A DNA stretch of 64,000 bases, from NCBI GenBank assembly GCA_902777855.1, contig CACYVN010000009.1, positions 1 to 64,000 on the forward strand, given 5' to 3'. The DNA is from an uncultured bacterium. Its GTDB lineage: Bacteria; Cyanobacteriota; Vampirovibrionia; Gastranaerophilales; Gastranaerophilaceae. Below, one piece after another: positions 29,506 to 38,202 of the stretch; positions within the stretch are counted from its first letter, which is position 1, and every line of letters begins with the position of its first letter. The translations under genes were made by a program, and so were the position numbers. Below the pieces are notes generated by a model that had not been told where the DNA came from, made no database searches, and worked only from the letters and a program-made list of their open reading frames with translations.

Positions 29506-32500
29506 ATGGAAATGACATATACACATGCAAAAAAAGATCCTGATTTCATTAACAAACAAATGGATAAAGGTTCATTGAAGAAATTGTTAGGTCAAATGTA
29601 TTTGGAATACGGCGGAGCAAAAGAAGCAAATCTTGCCGATGCTTTAAAAACATTGGGTTACAGATATGCAACTATATCCGGCACAACTATTTCAATTGCT
29701 GACTTATCAGTTCCTGAATCTAAAAAAGATTTGTTGAAATCAGCGGAAAAGGAAATTGAAGTATCACAAAACAGATACTTAAAAGGTGAAATCACAGAAG
29801 TCGAAAGATATACAAAGGTTATCGATACCTGGGCTGAAACAACCGCAAAATTGACAGAACAGGTTGTAGAAAACTTTGACAAATTAAATCCTGTATATAT
29901 GATGGCATTCTCCGGTGCGAGAGGTAACTTATCTCAGGTATCACAGTTGGTTGGTATGAGAGGTTTGATGGCAGATACGCAGGGACAAATTATCGACTTG
30001 CCTATTAAATCAAACTTTAAAGAAGGCTTATCTGTTACCGAATACATCATTTCATCATACGGTGCAAGAAAAGGTCTTGTAGATACGGCGTTGAAAACAG
30101 CGGACTCAGGTTATTTAACCAGACGTTTGGTTGACGTTGCTCAAGATGTTATCGTAAGAGATGAAGATTGTCACACTGATAAATATATTGATTTAAAACC
30201 GATTATGGACGGTGATGCCGTTATTGTTCCTTTAATCGACAGATTGTTAGGAAGAACGGTTGCGCAAGACATAACTGATAAAGACGGAAACGTAATTATC
30301 ACTAACGGTACAACATTAAATAGAGACGATATTAAGAAAATTTCTGCTCTTGATTTACAGGAATTGAGAGTACGTTCAGCATTGACTTGTGGCTTGGAAT
30401 ACGGCGTTTGTCAAAAATGTTATGGTTGGGCTTTAACATCACAAAAACTTGTTGATGTTGGGGAATCAATCGGTATTATTGCTGCTCAGTCAATCGGTGA
30501 ACCTGGTACTCAGTTAACAATGAGAACATTCCACACAGGCGGTGCTGTCGGCGTTAAAGAAGCGATGAAAGAAATCAAATCTCACGAGGCAGGTACGGTT
30601 ATCTCTAAAATCAAGACAAGAGAATTAAGAACCCGTCACGGGGATGTTGTTCAGGTTGCTATGTATGAAGCTGATTTGGAAGTTAAAGGTGAAAAAAGAA
30701 CTTCTAAATATCACATTCCGGCAGGTGCGACAGTATTTGTTAAAGACGGTGATAAGGTTACTAAAGGCTTTAAGATGGCAGAGCATGCTCCATCTTCAAG
30801 CAGTGATTCAAGCCGTTTGACAGAAAAAGCACAAAAGGATATTATTTCTGATATCAGCGGTGAAGTTGTATTTGAAGGTTTCAAAGCTGATGAAAAGAAA
30901 GACAGACAAGGCAACATTTTAAGAACTACAAATAAACAAGGTATTGTTTGGGTTTTAGGCGGTGACGTTTATACATTACCTGGCGGTTCAAAGGTTCTTG
31001 TCAAAGATGGTCAAAAGGTATCAGAAGGCGAAAAACTTGCTGAAACTCTAACAATCTGCGAACACGGAGGTGAAGTCAGAGTCGGAAGTGATTTAGTCGT
31101 TGAAGATGCAAAATTTGACGGTAAGAAAATCAAAAAGATTGTTTCAGGTAAAGAATTGACTATCGTTATAGCATCTTTAAGTCCTGAAAATGCATCTTTT
31201 GAACAAACCAAAAAAGAACAAATCTGGACAGTTGATAAGACCGGCGAAAAGTATATCGTTAAAGCAGTTGTTGATACAACGGTTGAAAACGGTATGATTA
31301 TTGGCGAACTTATCGATGATGATTGTTCTGTTCCGTCATCAGGTGAAATCAGATATGTTGATGTTGAAGTTGACGAAAATCAGATTATTACAAAACCTGG
31401 TAAAGTTGTATTTATTCCTGAAGAAGTACATCAGATTAATAAAGATTCAACCCTCAAAATGGTTGAAAACGGTACAACGGTTACAGCAGGTACCGAAGTT
31501 GTAAAAGACGTATACTGCCACATTGACGGGGTTGTTGAATTTAAGGAATACAATGATGTTATTCACGAAATTACAATCAGACCGGGTGAAGTTCATACCC
31601 TGTCAAGCATTCAGGAACTCAAGGTTGACGAAGGTGAAGTAATTAAAAAAGGTACCGTTATTGCTGACGGTATCAAGGCTAAAACTACTTCAGTCGTTAC
31701 GATTATGGATTCATCTGTTGAAGATTTGGCGATTGAAGATTTGGACGAAGATATTGATGCTTCAATGGGATTGGATGATGATGCTATTGAAAATCAACCT
31801 GTTCAAATTCTTGTCAGACCTGTTCAGGTTCTTGATATTGAACAAAAAGACGTATCTATCAAGTTTAATTCTTCTGATGAATTGATTGATGTAGTTCCTG
31901 TTACTCAATTGCAGTACAAAGATGGTGCAAGAGTAAGAAATATCGACGGTGCAACAATTACAAGAACAAGCTTGGTTCTTCAGATGGGCGGATATCTCTC
32001 TCACCTCAAAGGTGTTGTAGAACTCGATTCGCACGGAGAATTAAGAATTGTTGTTCTCGAAAACTTAATTGTTCGTCGTGAACTTGAAGGCTCTGCTAAC
32101 AAATCATTACAAACTGAATTGTTGGTCAAAGACGGTCAGGTTATCGAGCCAAAAACACCTGTTGCAAAAACTCAGGTACTTGCTCTGCACGATGCTGTTG
32201 CATCAATCAAAAACGAGGAAGAAGAAGCAAGAAGATTGTTGTTAATCTCTGAAAGTTCTTCAAATGATGTTAAAGTCAAAGGTAAAGCAACTGTTAAAAA
32301 AGGCGATTTAATCAAGACTGACAGCGTTATCGCTGAAAGCGGTGAAACAGCGCCGATTTCAGGCATTATTACAGCCGTGAATAAAGGTTCTGTTTCAATC
32401 AGGGTAGGTCGTCCTTACTTAATCAGCCCGGGTACTATGTTACTTGTAAACGCAGGTTCATTAGTATTAAGAGGTGATTTAATTGTATCTTTGACTTATG

Positions 32501-33366
32501 AAAGAGAAAAAACAGGCGATATCGTTCAAGGTTTGCCGAAAGTTGAAGAATTGCTTGAAGGTCGTCGTCCGAAGGATTGTGCTATCTTGGCAGAATTTGA
32601 CGGAACAACAAAAATTGAAGTTGATGAAAGCGGATTTCCGAGATTATATCTTGAAGATGAAAACGGTTCATCAACCGAAATTAAATACTCAATTGATGCT
32701 AACGTAATTGTCGGAAACAACCAAAAAGTTGTTAAAGGTCAGGCATTAACATCAGGTTCACCTGATCCGCATGATGTAATGCGTTTAAGAGGACCTGAAG
32801 CGGCTCAGCAATATCTTGTTGACGAAGTACAAAGAGTATATCGTTCTCAAGGTGTTGAAATTTCCGATAAACACATTGAAGTTATCGTTCGTCAAATGAC
32901 CAAGAAAGTCAAAGTCGTTGATGCAGGTGATACCAACCTGTTGCCGGGTGAACTTATCGAGGTTCAAATCTTTGAAAAAGAAAACAAAGAAGCGCAAGAA
33001 GCAGGAAAAGCACCTGCAACTTGTGAACACATGTTGCTTGGTATTACGAAGGCTTCATTGAACACTGAATCCTTTATTTCTGCGGCTTCATTCCAGGAAA
33101 CAACAAGAATCTTAACTGAAGCAGCGGTAGAAGGTAAAAAAGACATGTTGAGAGGTTTGAAAGAAAACGTTATCATCGGTCGTTTGATACCTGCAGGTAC
33201 CGGTTTCCATCATTTGATTAACGCAAATGAAGAAAGAGAAAAGGCTGAAAGAAAACAAGCCGTTGCTCAAAGAAATCAGGCAAGAAAACCGTCTGCTATT
33301 TTGGAAGAAATCGAAGGAATGTTCGGTTCTCCTGATTTTGCAGGTGACGATGATATTATTGAATAA
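29506..33366 (+). CDS. rpoC2: RNA polymerase subunit beta-prime (RpoC2) with large trigger-loop insertion
   Basis: RpoC2 is the C-terminal part of beta-prime. The 1286-residue protein carries the second zinc site (Cys in DEDCHTD and at about 295, 302, 305 in CGLEYGVCQKC), the trigger-helix region SIGEPGTQLTMRTFHTGG (about 327-344), and the C-terminal clamp part with VEELLEGRRPK (about 1010) and FISAASFQETTRILTEAA. The roughly 650 residues in between look like tandem sandwich-barrel-hybrid repeats and correspond in place and size to the cyanobacterial SI3 insertion. AAAGGA precedes the ATG. A terminator follows the stop. Confidence 0.96.
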   Translation: MEMTYTHAKKDPDFINKQMDKGSLKKLLGQMYLEYGGAKEANLADALKTLGYRYATISGTTISIADLSVPESKKDLLKSAEKEIEVSQNRYLKGEITEVERYTKVIDTWAETTAKLTEQVVENFDKLNPVYMMAFSGARGNLSQVSQLVGMRGLMADTQGQIIDLPIKSNFKEGLSVTEYIISSYGARKGLVDTALKTADSGYLTRRLVDVAQDVIVRDEDCHTDKYIDLKPIMDGDAVIVPLIDRLLGRTVAQDITDKDGNVIITNGTTLNRDDIKKISALDLQELRVRSALTCGLEYGVCQKCYGWALTSQKLVDVGESIGIIAAQSIGEPGTQLTMRTFHTGGAVGVKEAMKEIKSHEAGTVISKIKTRELRTRHGDVVQVAMYEADLEVKGEKRTSKYHIPAGATVFVKDGDKVTKGFKMAEHAPSSSSDSSRLTEKAQKDIISDISGEVVFEGFKADEKKDRQGNILRTTNKQGIVWVLGGDVYTLPGGSKVLVKDGQKVSEGEKLAETLTICEHGGEVRVGSDLVVEDAKFDGKKIKKIVSGKELTIVIASLSPENASFEQTKKEQIWTVDKTGEKYIVKAVVDTTVENGMIIGELIDDDCSVPSSGEIRYVDVEVDENQIITKPGKVVFIPEEVHQINKDSTLKMVENGTTVTAGTEVVKDVYCHIDGVVEFKEYNDVIHEITIRPGEVHTLSSIQELKVDEGEVIKKGTVIADGIKAKTTSVVTIMDSSVEDLAIEDLDEDIDASMGLDDDAIENQPVQILVRPVQVLDIEQKDVSIKFNSSDELIDVVPVTQLQYKDGARVRNIDGATITRTSLVLQMGGYLSHLKGVVELDSHGELRIVVLENLIVRRELEGSANKSLQTELLVKDGQVIEPKTPVAKTQVLALHDAVASIKNEEEEARRLLLISESSSNDVKVKGKATVKKGDLIKTDSVIAESGETAPISGIITAVNKGSVSIRVGRPYLISPGTMLLVNAGSLVLRGDLIVSLTYEREKTGDIVQGLPKVEELLEGRRPKDCAILAEFDGTTKIEVDESGFPRLYLEDENGSSTEIKYSIDANVIVGNNQKVVKGQALTSGSPDPHDVMRLRGPEAAQQYLVDEVQRVYRSQGVEISDKHIEVIVRQMTKKVKVVDAGDTNLLPGELIEVQIFEKENKEAQEAGKAPATCEHMLLGITKASLNTESFISAASFQETTRILTEAAVEGKKDMLRGLKENVIIGRLIPAGTGFHHLINANEEREKAERKQAVAQRNQARKPSAILEEIEGMFGSPDFAGDDDIIE

Positions 33367-33390
33367 TTAAAAGTTCAATAGAATAAATTA

Positions 33391-33425
33391 AAAGAGGTGC
33401 ATTATTACTGTAATGCATCTCTTTT
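33391..33425 (+). terminator. terminator of the rpoB-rpoC1-rpoC2 operon
   Basis: A 14-bp stem AAAGAGGTGCATTA/TAATGCATCTCTTT with a 6-nt loop ends in TTTTGT, 24 nt after the rpoC2 stop. Confidence 0.85.
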
Positions 33426-33933
33426 GTCATGCTGAACTTGTTTGACTGCTTTTGCCGAAATCTTTGATTTCGTGCAAAATGTCCCTTATCGGGCAGCATC
33501 TCCTTATTAATCAAATTCAAGAGTGTTCAGTAGGAGATTCCGAAATAAATTCGGAATGACAAAATAGATTTGTAGGATGGGCAAAGCGAAAGCGTGCCCA
33601 TCTTTAACCTCTCCTTCTCCTGATTTCAGGAGAGGGAGAGGTTGTAAACGAACTTGTGAGTTTGTACAACATCGGGTTAGGTTTTATAATAAGTAAGTTA
33701 TGTAGTGTAGTCTTCAGACTACCACCAAAAGCGGGAATTTTGTTTTTAACAAAATTCCCGCTTGTTTTATATTTATTATATTTTACCCTCACCCGAATTT
33801 CTAAATTCGCCTATGCTCATTAAGAAATTCTACCCTCAGCTTCACTTCGTTACGCATACAGGCTCACACAACTCGTTCCTCGTTGGTTCGCTTTGTATCC
33901 CAAAGGTAGAGGGGTTAGGTTTTATTTACCCCC
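33426..33933. repeat. repeat cluster between convergent rpoC2 and the acyl-CoA synthetase gene
   Basis: No gene is seen in this roughly 500-bp gap. It is a series of repeats: an expanded family-3 element (33426-33560, ends GTCATGCTGAAC and TCGGAATGAC), a single GTAG-REP (33572-33603), a family-2 element (33606-33690 with the AACGAACTTGTGAGTTTGTAC right part), a GTAG palindrome (33702-33724), a perfect 15-bp hairpin AGCGGGAATTTTGTT (33730-33762) that could be a terminator, and a further sequence beginning ACCCTCACCC (33784-33925). Repeats have apparently piled up where insertion does no harm. Confidence 0.75.
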
Positions 33934-36093
33934 TTAGTGGCAGCAAGTGCAGGTTGTTCCGCAGCCAAACTGTTCTTTTGCAGCATTCATATTAACTTTG
34001 ATTCTGCCGTCAACTGCGATACCTTCACCTGTTTTTTCAGAAATTAACAATGGGTTAATATCTAATTCGGTGATGAAACTAAAGTCTGAAACTAATTGAG
34101 ATAATCTCAAAATTGTTTCTTCAATCTGTTCCATCTGAGCAGGTGTTGTACCTCTTGCGCCTTCAAGTAATTTGTATGCTTTTACTGATTTAATCATTTC
34201 TTTTGCATCAACATCAGTCAAAGGAGCAATTCTGAAAGTTACATCTTTCATAACTTCAATAAATACACCGCCCAAACCGAACATCATCATGTGTCCGTAT
34301 TGCGGGTCTGTAGCAACACCGCAAACCATTTCACGGTTGCCTTTAACCATTTCTTGAATGATTACCCCTTCCAAACCGTCTAAGAGTCCTTTTGCTTCCA
34401 ATTTAGAAATAAGGTCTTGGTATTCTGCTCTCAATTGTTCAGCAGACTGAATGTTTACTCTTACACCGCCAACATCCGTTTTGTGAGAAGTTGTTTTTGA
34501 TGTCATTTTCATAACAACAGGGTAACCGATTGAATCAGCGATAGAAACGGCTTGGTCTTCAGTTGTTGCAAAACCTGATTTGCAAACTCTGATTCCGTAA
34601 GCATCTAATACATCAATTGATTCTCTTGTTGTTAACTGTTCTCTGCCGTCAGCGATAGATTGTTTAATGATAGATTCTGCTTTTGCTTTATCTACATTGT
34701 AAGACGGGATTTTGCCTTCCGGTCTTTCAATCCACAATCTTTGCTGATTTAATCTGTGTAAACCTTCAGCAGCTTCTTCAGCGTACATAAAGAACGGAAT
34801 ATTAACATCCATATCAGATAATGCAGTGAAGAATTCACTCTTAGTCATAAATACACCGATAACAGGTTTTTGTGGATTTTTAGCCTTAATTTCCATCAAT
34901 GCTTTAGCAACATCGATATCTTTCAAGCCCAAGAACGGTAAGTAGATACAAATAATCATATCAACGTTTTCGTCAGCGATAACTGTTTCAAGTGTTTGCT
35001 TGTAGTGTTCGATAGGAGCTGAAGCAATCATATCGATTGGGTTTTTAACAGATGCTGCAGAAGGTAAGAAACTTCTCAATTTTTCTTTTGTAGCGTCTGT
35101 AATTTTAGCAATTTGCATACCGTATTCACAAACAGCATCGGTTGCCATGATACCGGGGCCACCTGAGTTTGTAATAATTGCAACTCTGTCACCCTTTGGA
35201 ATCGGGCAGTTTGCAAAAACTTTAGCGGTTGAGAATAAGTTTTTCAAAGAATATTCTCTGATTACACCTGATTGATTTAACAAAGCGTTAGCGGCTTTAT
35301 CTGCACCTGCAAGTGAACCTGTGTGAGAAGACGCTGCAGAAGCACCTGCTGCACTACGTCCTGCTTTTAATGCTAAAATAGGTTTCTTTTTAGAAATTCT
35401 TGTTGCTAATTTTCTGAAGTTAGCAGGGTTTTGGATTGATTCCATATATAACAAAATTTGTTCAACGTCTTGTTCGTTTTCCCAGTATTCCAAAGCGGTT
35501 TCAGCGTTAACATCTGCTTGGTTACCGATAGAAATAAACTGTGCAAAACCTAAGTTGAGATCTTTTAAGATGTTCAAAATCCCGCCGCCTAAAGCGCCTG
35601 ACTGAGATACAAATCCGATGTGTCCTCTTTCAGGTAAGCTTTCAGCGAAACATCCGTCCATAGAAATTTCAGGTAATGTGTTTACAACACCCAAGCAGTT
35701 AGGACCGACACATCTCATACCGTATTCCTGAACTTTTGCCAAAAGTGCTTTTTCAGCTTCAGCTCCTTCGGCACCTGTTTCTTTAAATCCTGCAGTGATG
35801 ATGCAAAGACCTTTAATACCCTTTTGGTGGCACTGGTCGATAGTGTCAAGAACGAATTTAGCATTTACAACAATAATTGCCAAATCGATTTCACCCGGAA
35901 CTTCCAAAACGGAAGTATATGCCTGTAAACCTTCAATAATACCGCCCTTTGGGTTAATCGGGTAGATTTGCCCTTTGAACTTGTATTCCTGAAGTCTTTT
36001 CATGATGTCAGAACCGATTGTGTGTTCTTTTGTAGAAGCACCGACAACCGCAATTGACTTTGGTTTCATAATTTTGTCTAAATTTGCTGTCAT
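33934..36093 (-). CDS. ADP-forming acyl-CoA (acetyl-CoA) synthetase, fused alpha-beta
   Basis: This 719-residue enzyme converts acyl-CoA, ADP and phosphate into a free acid, CoA and ATP, the last energy-yielding step of acetate fermentation. The alpha part has a CoA-binding Rossmann domain (SIAVVGASTKEHTIG), then succinyl-CoA-ligase-like domains with FVSQSGALGG and the phosphohistidine loop SSHTGSLAG (His about 253). The beta part is an ATP-grasp domain (from about 490: VLDAYGIRVCKSG, PVVMKMTSKTTSHKTDVGG). The C-terminus ends in an unusual Cys-rich tail CGTTCTCCH, possibly metal-binding. AAAGGAT supports the start. Acyl substrate preference cannot be read from sequence. Confidence 0.9.
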   Translation of the reverse strand: MTANLDKIMKPKSIAVVGASTKEHTIGSDIMKRLQEYKFKGQIYPINPKGGIIEGLQAYTSVLEVPGEIDLAIIVVNAKFVLDTIDQCHQKGIKGLCIITAGFKETGAEGAEAEKALLAKVQEYGMRCVGPNCLGVVNTLPEISMDGCFAESLPERGHIGFVSQSGALGGGILNILKDLNLGFAQFISIGNQADVNAETALEYWENEQDVEQILLYMESIQNPANFRKLATRISKKKPILALKAGRSAAGASAASSHTGSLAGADKAANALLNQSGVIREYSLKNLFSTAKVFANCPIPKGDRVAIITNSGGPGIMATDAVCEYGMQIAKITDATKEKLRSFLPSAASVKNPIDMIASAPIEHYKQTLETVIADENVDMIICIYLPFLGLKDIDVAKALMEIKAKNPQKPVIGVFMTKSEFFTALSDMDVNIPFFMYAEEAAEGLHRLNQQRLWIERPEGKIPSYNVDKAKAESIIKQSIADGREQLTTRESIDVLDAYGIRVCKSGFATTEDQAVSIADSIGYPVVMKMTSKTTSHKTDVGGVRVNIQSAEQLRAEYQDLISKLEAKGLLDGLEGVIIQEMVKGNREMVCGVATDPQYGHMMMFGLGGVFIEVMKDVTFRIAPLTDVDAKEMIKSVKAYKLLEGARGTTPAQMEQIEETILRLSQLVSDFSFITELDINPLLISEKTGEGIAVDGRIKVNMNAAKEQFGCGTTCTCCH

Positions 36094-36139
36094 GTTCTTA
36101 TCCTTTCTTATTTCATATGTAAATTATATAACAAAAAAA

Positions 36140-37435
36140 CTATCTGACATAATATTTTCGCAGTTTTAGTATCATTACGATACAAAGTATAATTGATGAA
36201 CACAAAAGCCCAGTCCAAAAACCCGTAAGATACATTTTTAAATGTAATCCCAAATAACAACCTAAAGGAATTGATACGCACCAATATGCAATAAAGTTTG
36301 CAAGTAATATAATTTTTGTTTGCTTAATTCCTTTGCAGATGCCTGAAAGTGAAATCTGCAGACCGTCAAAAATCTGATATCCAGCCAGAATTATCATCAC
36401 AGGTAAAACAATTTGATATAATTTTGGGTCGGGAGTAAAAATTGAAACGATAAATTTTGGGGAAGCCAAATATACAAGCGAACAAATTGTCATAAAGGTT
36501 AAAGATAATCCTATTCCTGTCAGGGAATATTTTTTGAGGTCATAAAAATTATTTGAGCCGTTTGCAAATCCGACTTTTACCGCTATGCCGTTTGAAATCG
36601 CAAACGGAATCATAAATGTCATATTGACTAATGTTATTAAAATATTTTGTCCTGCGGCATAAACACCTGCTATTCTGCCCATCAAGATTGCGACAATATT
36701 AAATGCAACAAATTCCACAAGTATCGCCATTGCAATAGGGATTCCGATTTTAAACAATGCCATGTAATACCCTTTTTCGTGGTAATTGCGCAGTTCCATA
36801 ATCCTGTGGCAATAGATTAAAAGTACAAATCCCATAAAATATCTTACTATAAAACTTGACACTGCAAGCCCGATAACCCCCATTGACGGGATTATACCCC
36901 AACCGAAAACAAAAATTATGTTCAATGCCAGATTTAAAAATACGCTGAAAATTGTGACTAAATTCGGGAAAAGTACGATTTCAAACGCCTGTAAAAATTC
37001 TTTTAAACTGTGGTGCAATCCACCCCCAAAAGTTGAAAATGCGCTGATTAACATATAATCCTGAATTGGTTTGACAAGTTTCTGTTCAAAACCAATGTGT
37101 GGTATGATCGGAACAAAAAGAAGAATTAACAAACACGAAACCCCTGCAAGTGCCAGTGCAAAACGAATTGATGGGTAAAAATATCTTTTGATAGGCTTTC
37201 CTTCACCGTTGTAGTTTGATAAAAGAGGCGAAATGCTTGCAGTCAACCCGATTGCAAGAGTCATAATGCAATTGACTATTGCCGCTGCAAGACTTATTGC
37301 TGCAAATGTATCTGTTGAATGACGCCCCGCAACAATAACATCCCCAATCCCGATTAAGATAAATCCGATGTTGCCGAGTATGATGGGGAATGCTATTTTT
37401 AAAAGTTCTTTTATGTAATAAATCGGCTTCTGCAT
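36140..37435 (-). CDS. MATE-family efflux transporter
   Basis: This 431-residue protein has about twelve membrane helices in two similar halves, the layout of MATE/NorM sodium- or proton-driven multidrug exporters. The opening ELLKIAFPIILGNIGFILIGIGDVIVAGRHS is typical of the family's first two helices. It would act in the inner membrane. The start codon has no Shine-Dalgarno sequence but lies 6 nt after an extended -10, so the mRNA is predicted leaderless. It lies downstream of rplT but beyond that gene's terminator. Confidence 0.88.
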   Translation of the reverse strand: MQKPIYYIKELLKIAFPIILGNIGFILIGIGDVIVAGRHSTDTFAAISLAAAIVNCIMTLAIGLTASISPLLSNYNGEGKPIKRYFYPSIRFALALAGVSCLLILLFVPIIPHIGFEQKLVKPIQDYMLISAFSTFGGGLHHSLKEFLQAFEIVLFPNLVTIFSVFLNLALNIIFVFGWGIIPSMGVIGLAVSSFIVRYFMGFVLLIYCHRIMELRNYHEKGYYMALFKIGIPIAMAILVEFVAFNIVAILMGRIAGVYAAGQNILITLVNMTFMIPFAISNGIAVKVGFANGSNNFYDLKKYSLTGIGLSLTFMTICSLVYLASPKFIVSIFTPDPKLYQIVLPVMIILAGYQIFDGLQISLSGICKGIKQTKIILLANFIAYWCVSIPLGCYLGLHLKMYLTGFWTGLLCSSIILCIVMILKLRKYYVR

Positions 37436-37441
37436 AGTTTG

Positions 37442-37450
37442 ATTTTAGCA
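37442..37450 (-). promoter_or_regulatory. extended -10 of the MATE gene, predicted leaderless
   Basis: On the minus strand TGC-TAAAAT (hexamer 37442-37447) is followed by exactly 6 nt and the ATG at 37435. No clear -35 is seen, as the rplT terminator occupies that region. Confidence 0.5.
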
Positions 37451-37454
37451 CAAA

Positions 37455-37482
37455 AATAAGGTGCAAAAAATTGCACCTTATT
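37455..37482 (-). terminator. terminator of rpmI-rplT
   Basis: A perfect 12-bp stem AATAAGGTGCAA/TTGCACCTTATT, 24 nt after the rplT stop, is followed on the minus strand by a T-rich tract. Confidence 0.85.
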
Positions 37483-37505
37483 CTTATTAATCTTACTCAA
37501 CGTAA

Positions 37506-37850
37506 TTATTTTGAAACTGTTTCAAAAATTACATCAAATGCTTCAGAATCTCTTACTGCCATATCAGCAAGCATTTTTCTGTTTACAACAATGTTTGCCT
37601 TTTTGCAAGCGTTTACGAATTTTGAATAACTCATACCGCGTTGTCTTACTGCAGCGTTGATTCTTACTATCCATAATCTTCTCATGTTGCGTTTTGTGGT
37701 ACGTCTGTCTCTGTAAGCGTATTTAAGAGCCTTCATTACAGCGATGTTTGCAACCTTGAAGATTCTTGATCTTGCACCGATAAAACCTTTAGCAAGTTTT
37801 AATATTTTTTTGTGCCTTTTAACACCGGCACTGCCACGTCTAATTCTCAT
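37506..37850 (-). CDS. rplT: ribosomal protein bL20
   Basis: bL20 is a 50S assembly protein that binds 23S rRNA. The 114-residue protein is basic with the usual long N-terminal helix ([20 protein letters not shown]) and the conserved [25 protein letters not shown]. In many bacteria bL20 also represses its own operon by binding the leader; whether it does so here is unknown. AGGAG precedes the ATG, 11 nt after rpmI. infC, the usual first gene of this operon, is missing. Confidence 0.97.
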   Translation of the reverse strand: MRIRRGSAGVKRHKKILKLAKGFIGARSRIFKVANIAVMKALKYAYRDRRTTKRNMRRLWIVRINAAVRQRGMSYSKFVNACKKANIVVNRKMLADMAVRDSEAFDVIFETVSK

Positions 37851-37861
37851 TTTTTATGCTC

Positions 37862-38071
37862 CTATCTTGAATACTTCTTGTATGGTAACTCTTTAGATAC
37901 CAGTGCTACATGTGACTCAGAAACGTCAACCATCTTGAAAATTCTGCGTTTTCTTGATGATGACTTGTGTTGGAGCAAGTGGCCGATGCCTGCTTGTCTT
38001 TTCATAATTTTGCCGCTTGCGGTAACTTTATAGCGTTTTGCAGCGGATCTGTGTGTTTTTAATTTTGGCAT
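37862..38071 (-). CDS. rpmI: ribosomal protein bL35
   Basis: bL35 is a small 50S subunit protein. The true start is the ATG at 38071 (MPKLKTHRSAAKRYKVT), giving 69 residues, with AAGGAG 6 nt upstream. A longer frame that begins 17 codons earlier is made up of repeat-derived sequence. The C-terminus has the usual KRRIFKMVDVSESHVALVS. A promoter (38174-38202) lies in the end of the upstream gene and a REP hairpin sits in the leader. Confidence 0.96.
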   Translation of the reverse strand: MPKLKTHRSAAKRYKVTASGKIMKRQAGIGHLLQHKSSSRKRRIFKMVDVSESHVALVSKELPYKKYSR

Positions 38072-38092
38072 TTCGTTTCTCCTTTTTGGTTT

Positions 38093-38116
38093 GTTGGCGT
38101 AGCAACGCCAACCTAC
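38093..38116 (-). repeat. GTAG-REP hairpin in the rpmI-rplT leader
   Basis: Read on the minus strand it is GTAG-GTTGGCGT-TGCT-ACGCCAAC, an 8-bp stem, almost the same as the one in the cysS leader and also placed between promoter and ribosome binding site. Confidence 0.75.
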
Positions 38117-38173
38117 TTTCATGTTTACTTCGCGTCATAGGCATACCAAAGCCTATTTCGGCTGTGTGAGTTT

Positions 38174-38202
38174 ATATTAGTACGAAAACATTTTATTTGC
38201 AA
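38174..38202 (-). promoter_or_regulatory. promoter of rpmI-rplT
   Basis: On the minus strand TTGCAA (38197-38202), 17 nt, TAATAT (38174-38179). It overlaps the last codons of the upstream membrane-protein gene and gives a leader of about 95 nt. Confidence 0.65.

Noticed and set aside
29421-29506. rpoC1/rpoC2 boundary as a frameshift or sequencing error in a single rpoC
   Set aside because: The break has a clean stop, an 84-bp spacer with two REP hairpins and a ribosome binding site before rpoC2. It lies where Cyanobacteria split this gene.
16407-33603. Repeated palindromes as CRISPR arrays
   Set aside because: The copies are single or in inverted pairs and kilobases apart, without regular spacers, and no cas genes are present.
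33762-33995. Plus-strand frame of 77 codons after the 33.7-kb hairpin
   Set aside because: It runs through family-2-like repeat sequence and into the antisense of the acyl-CoA synthetase gene.
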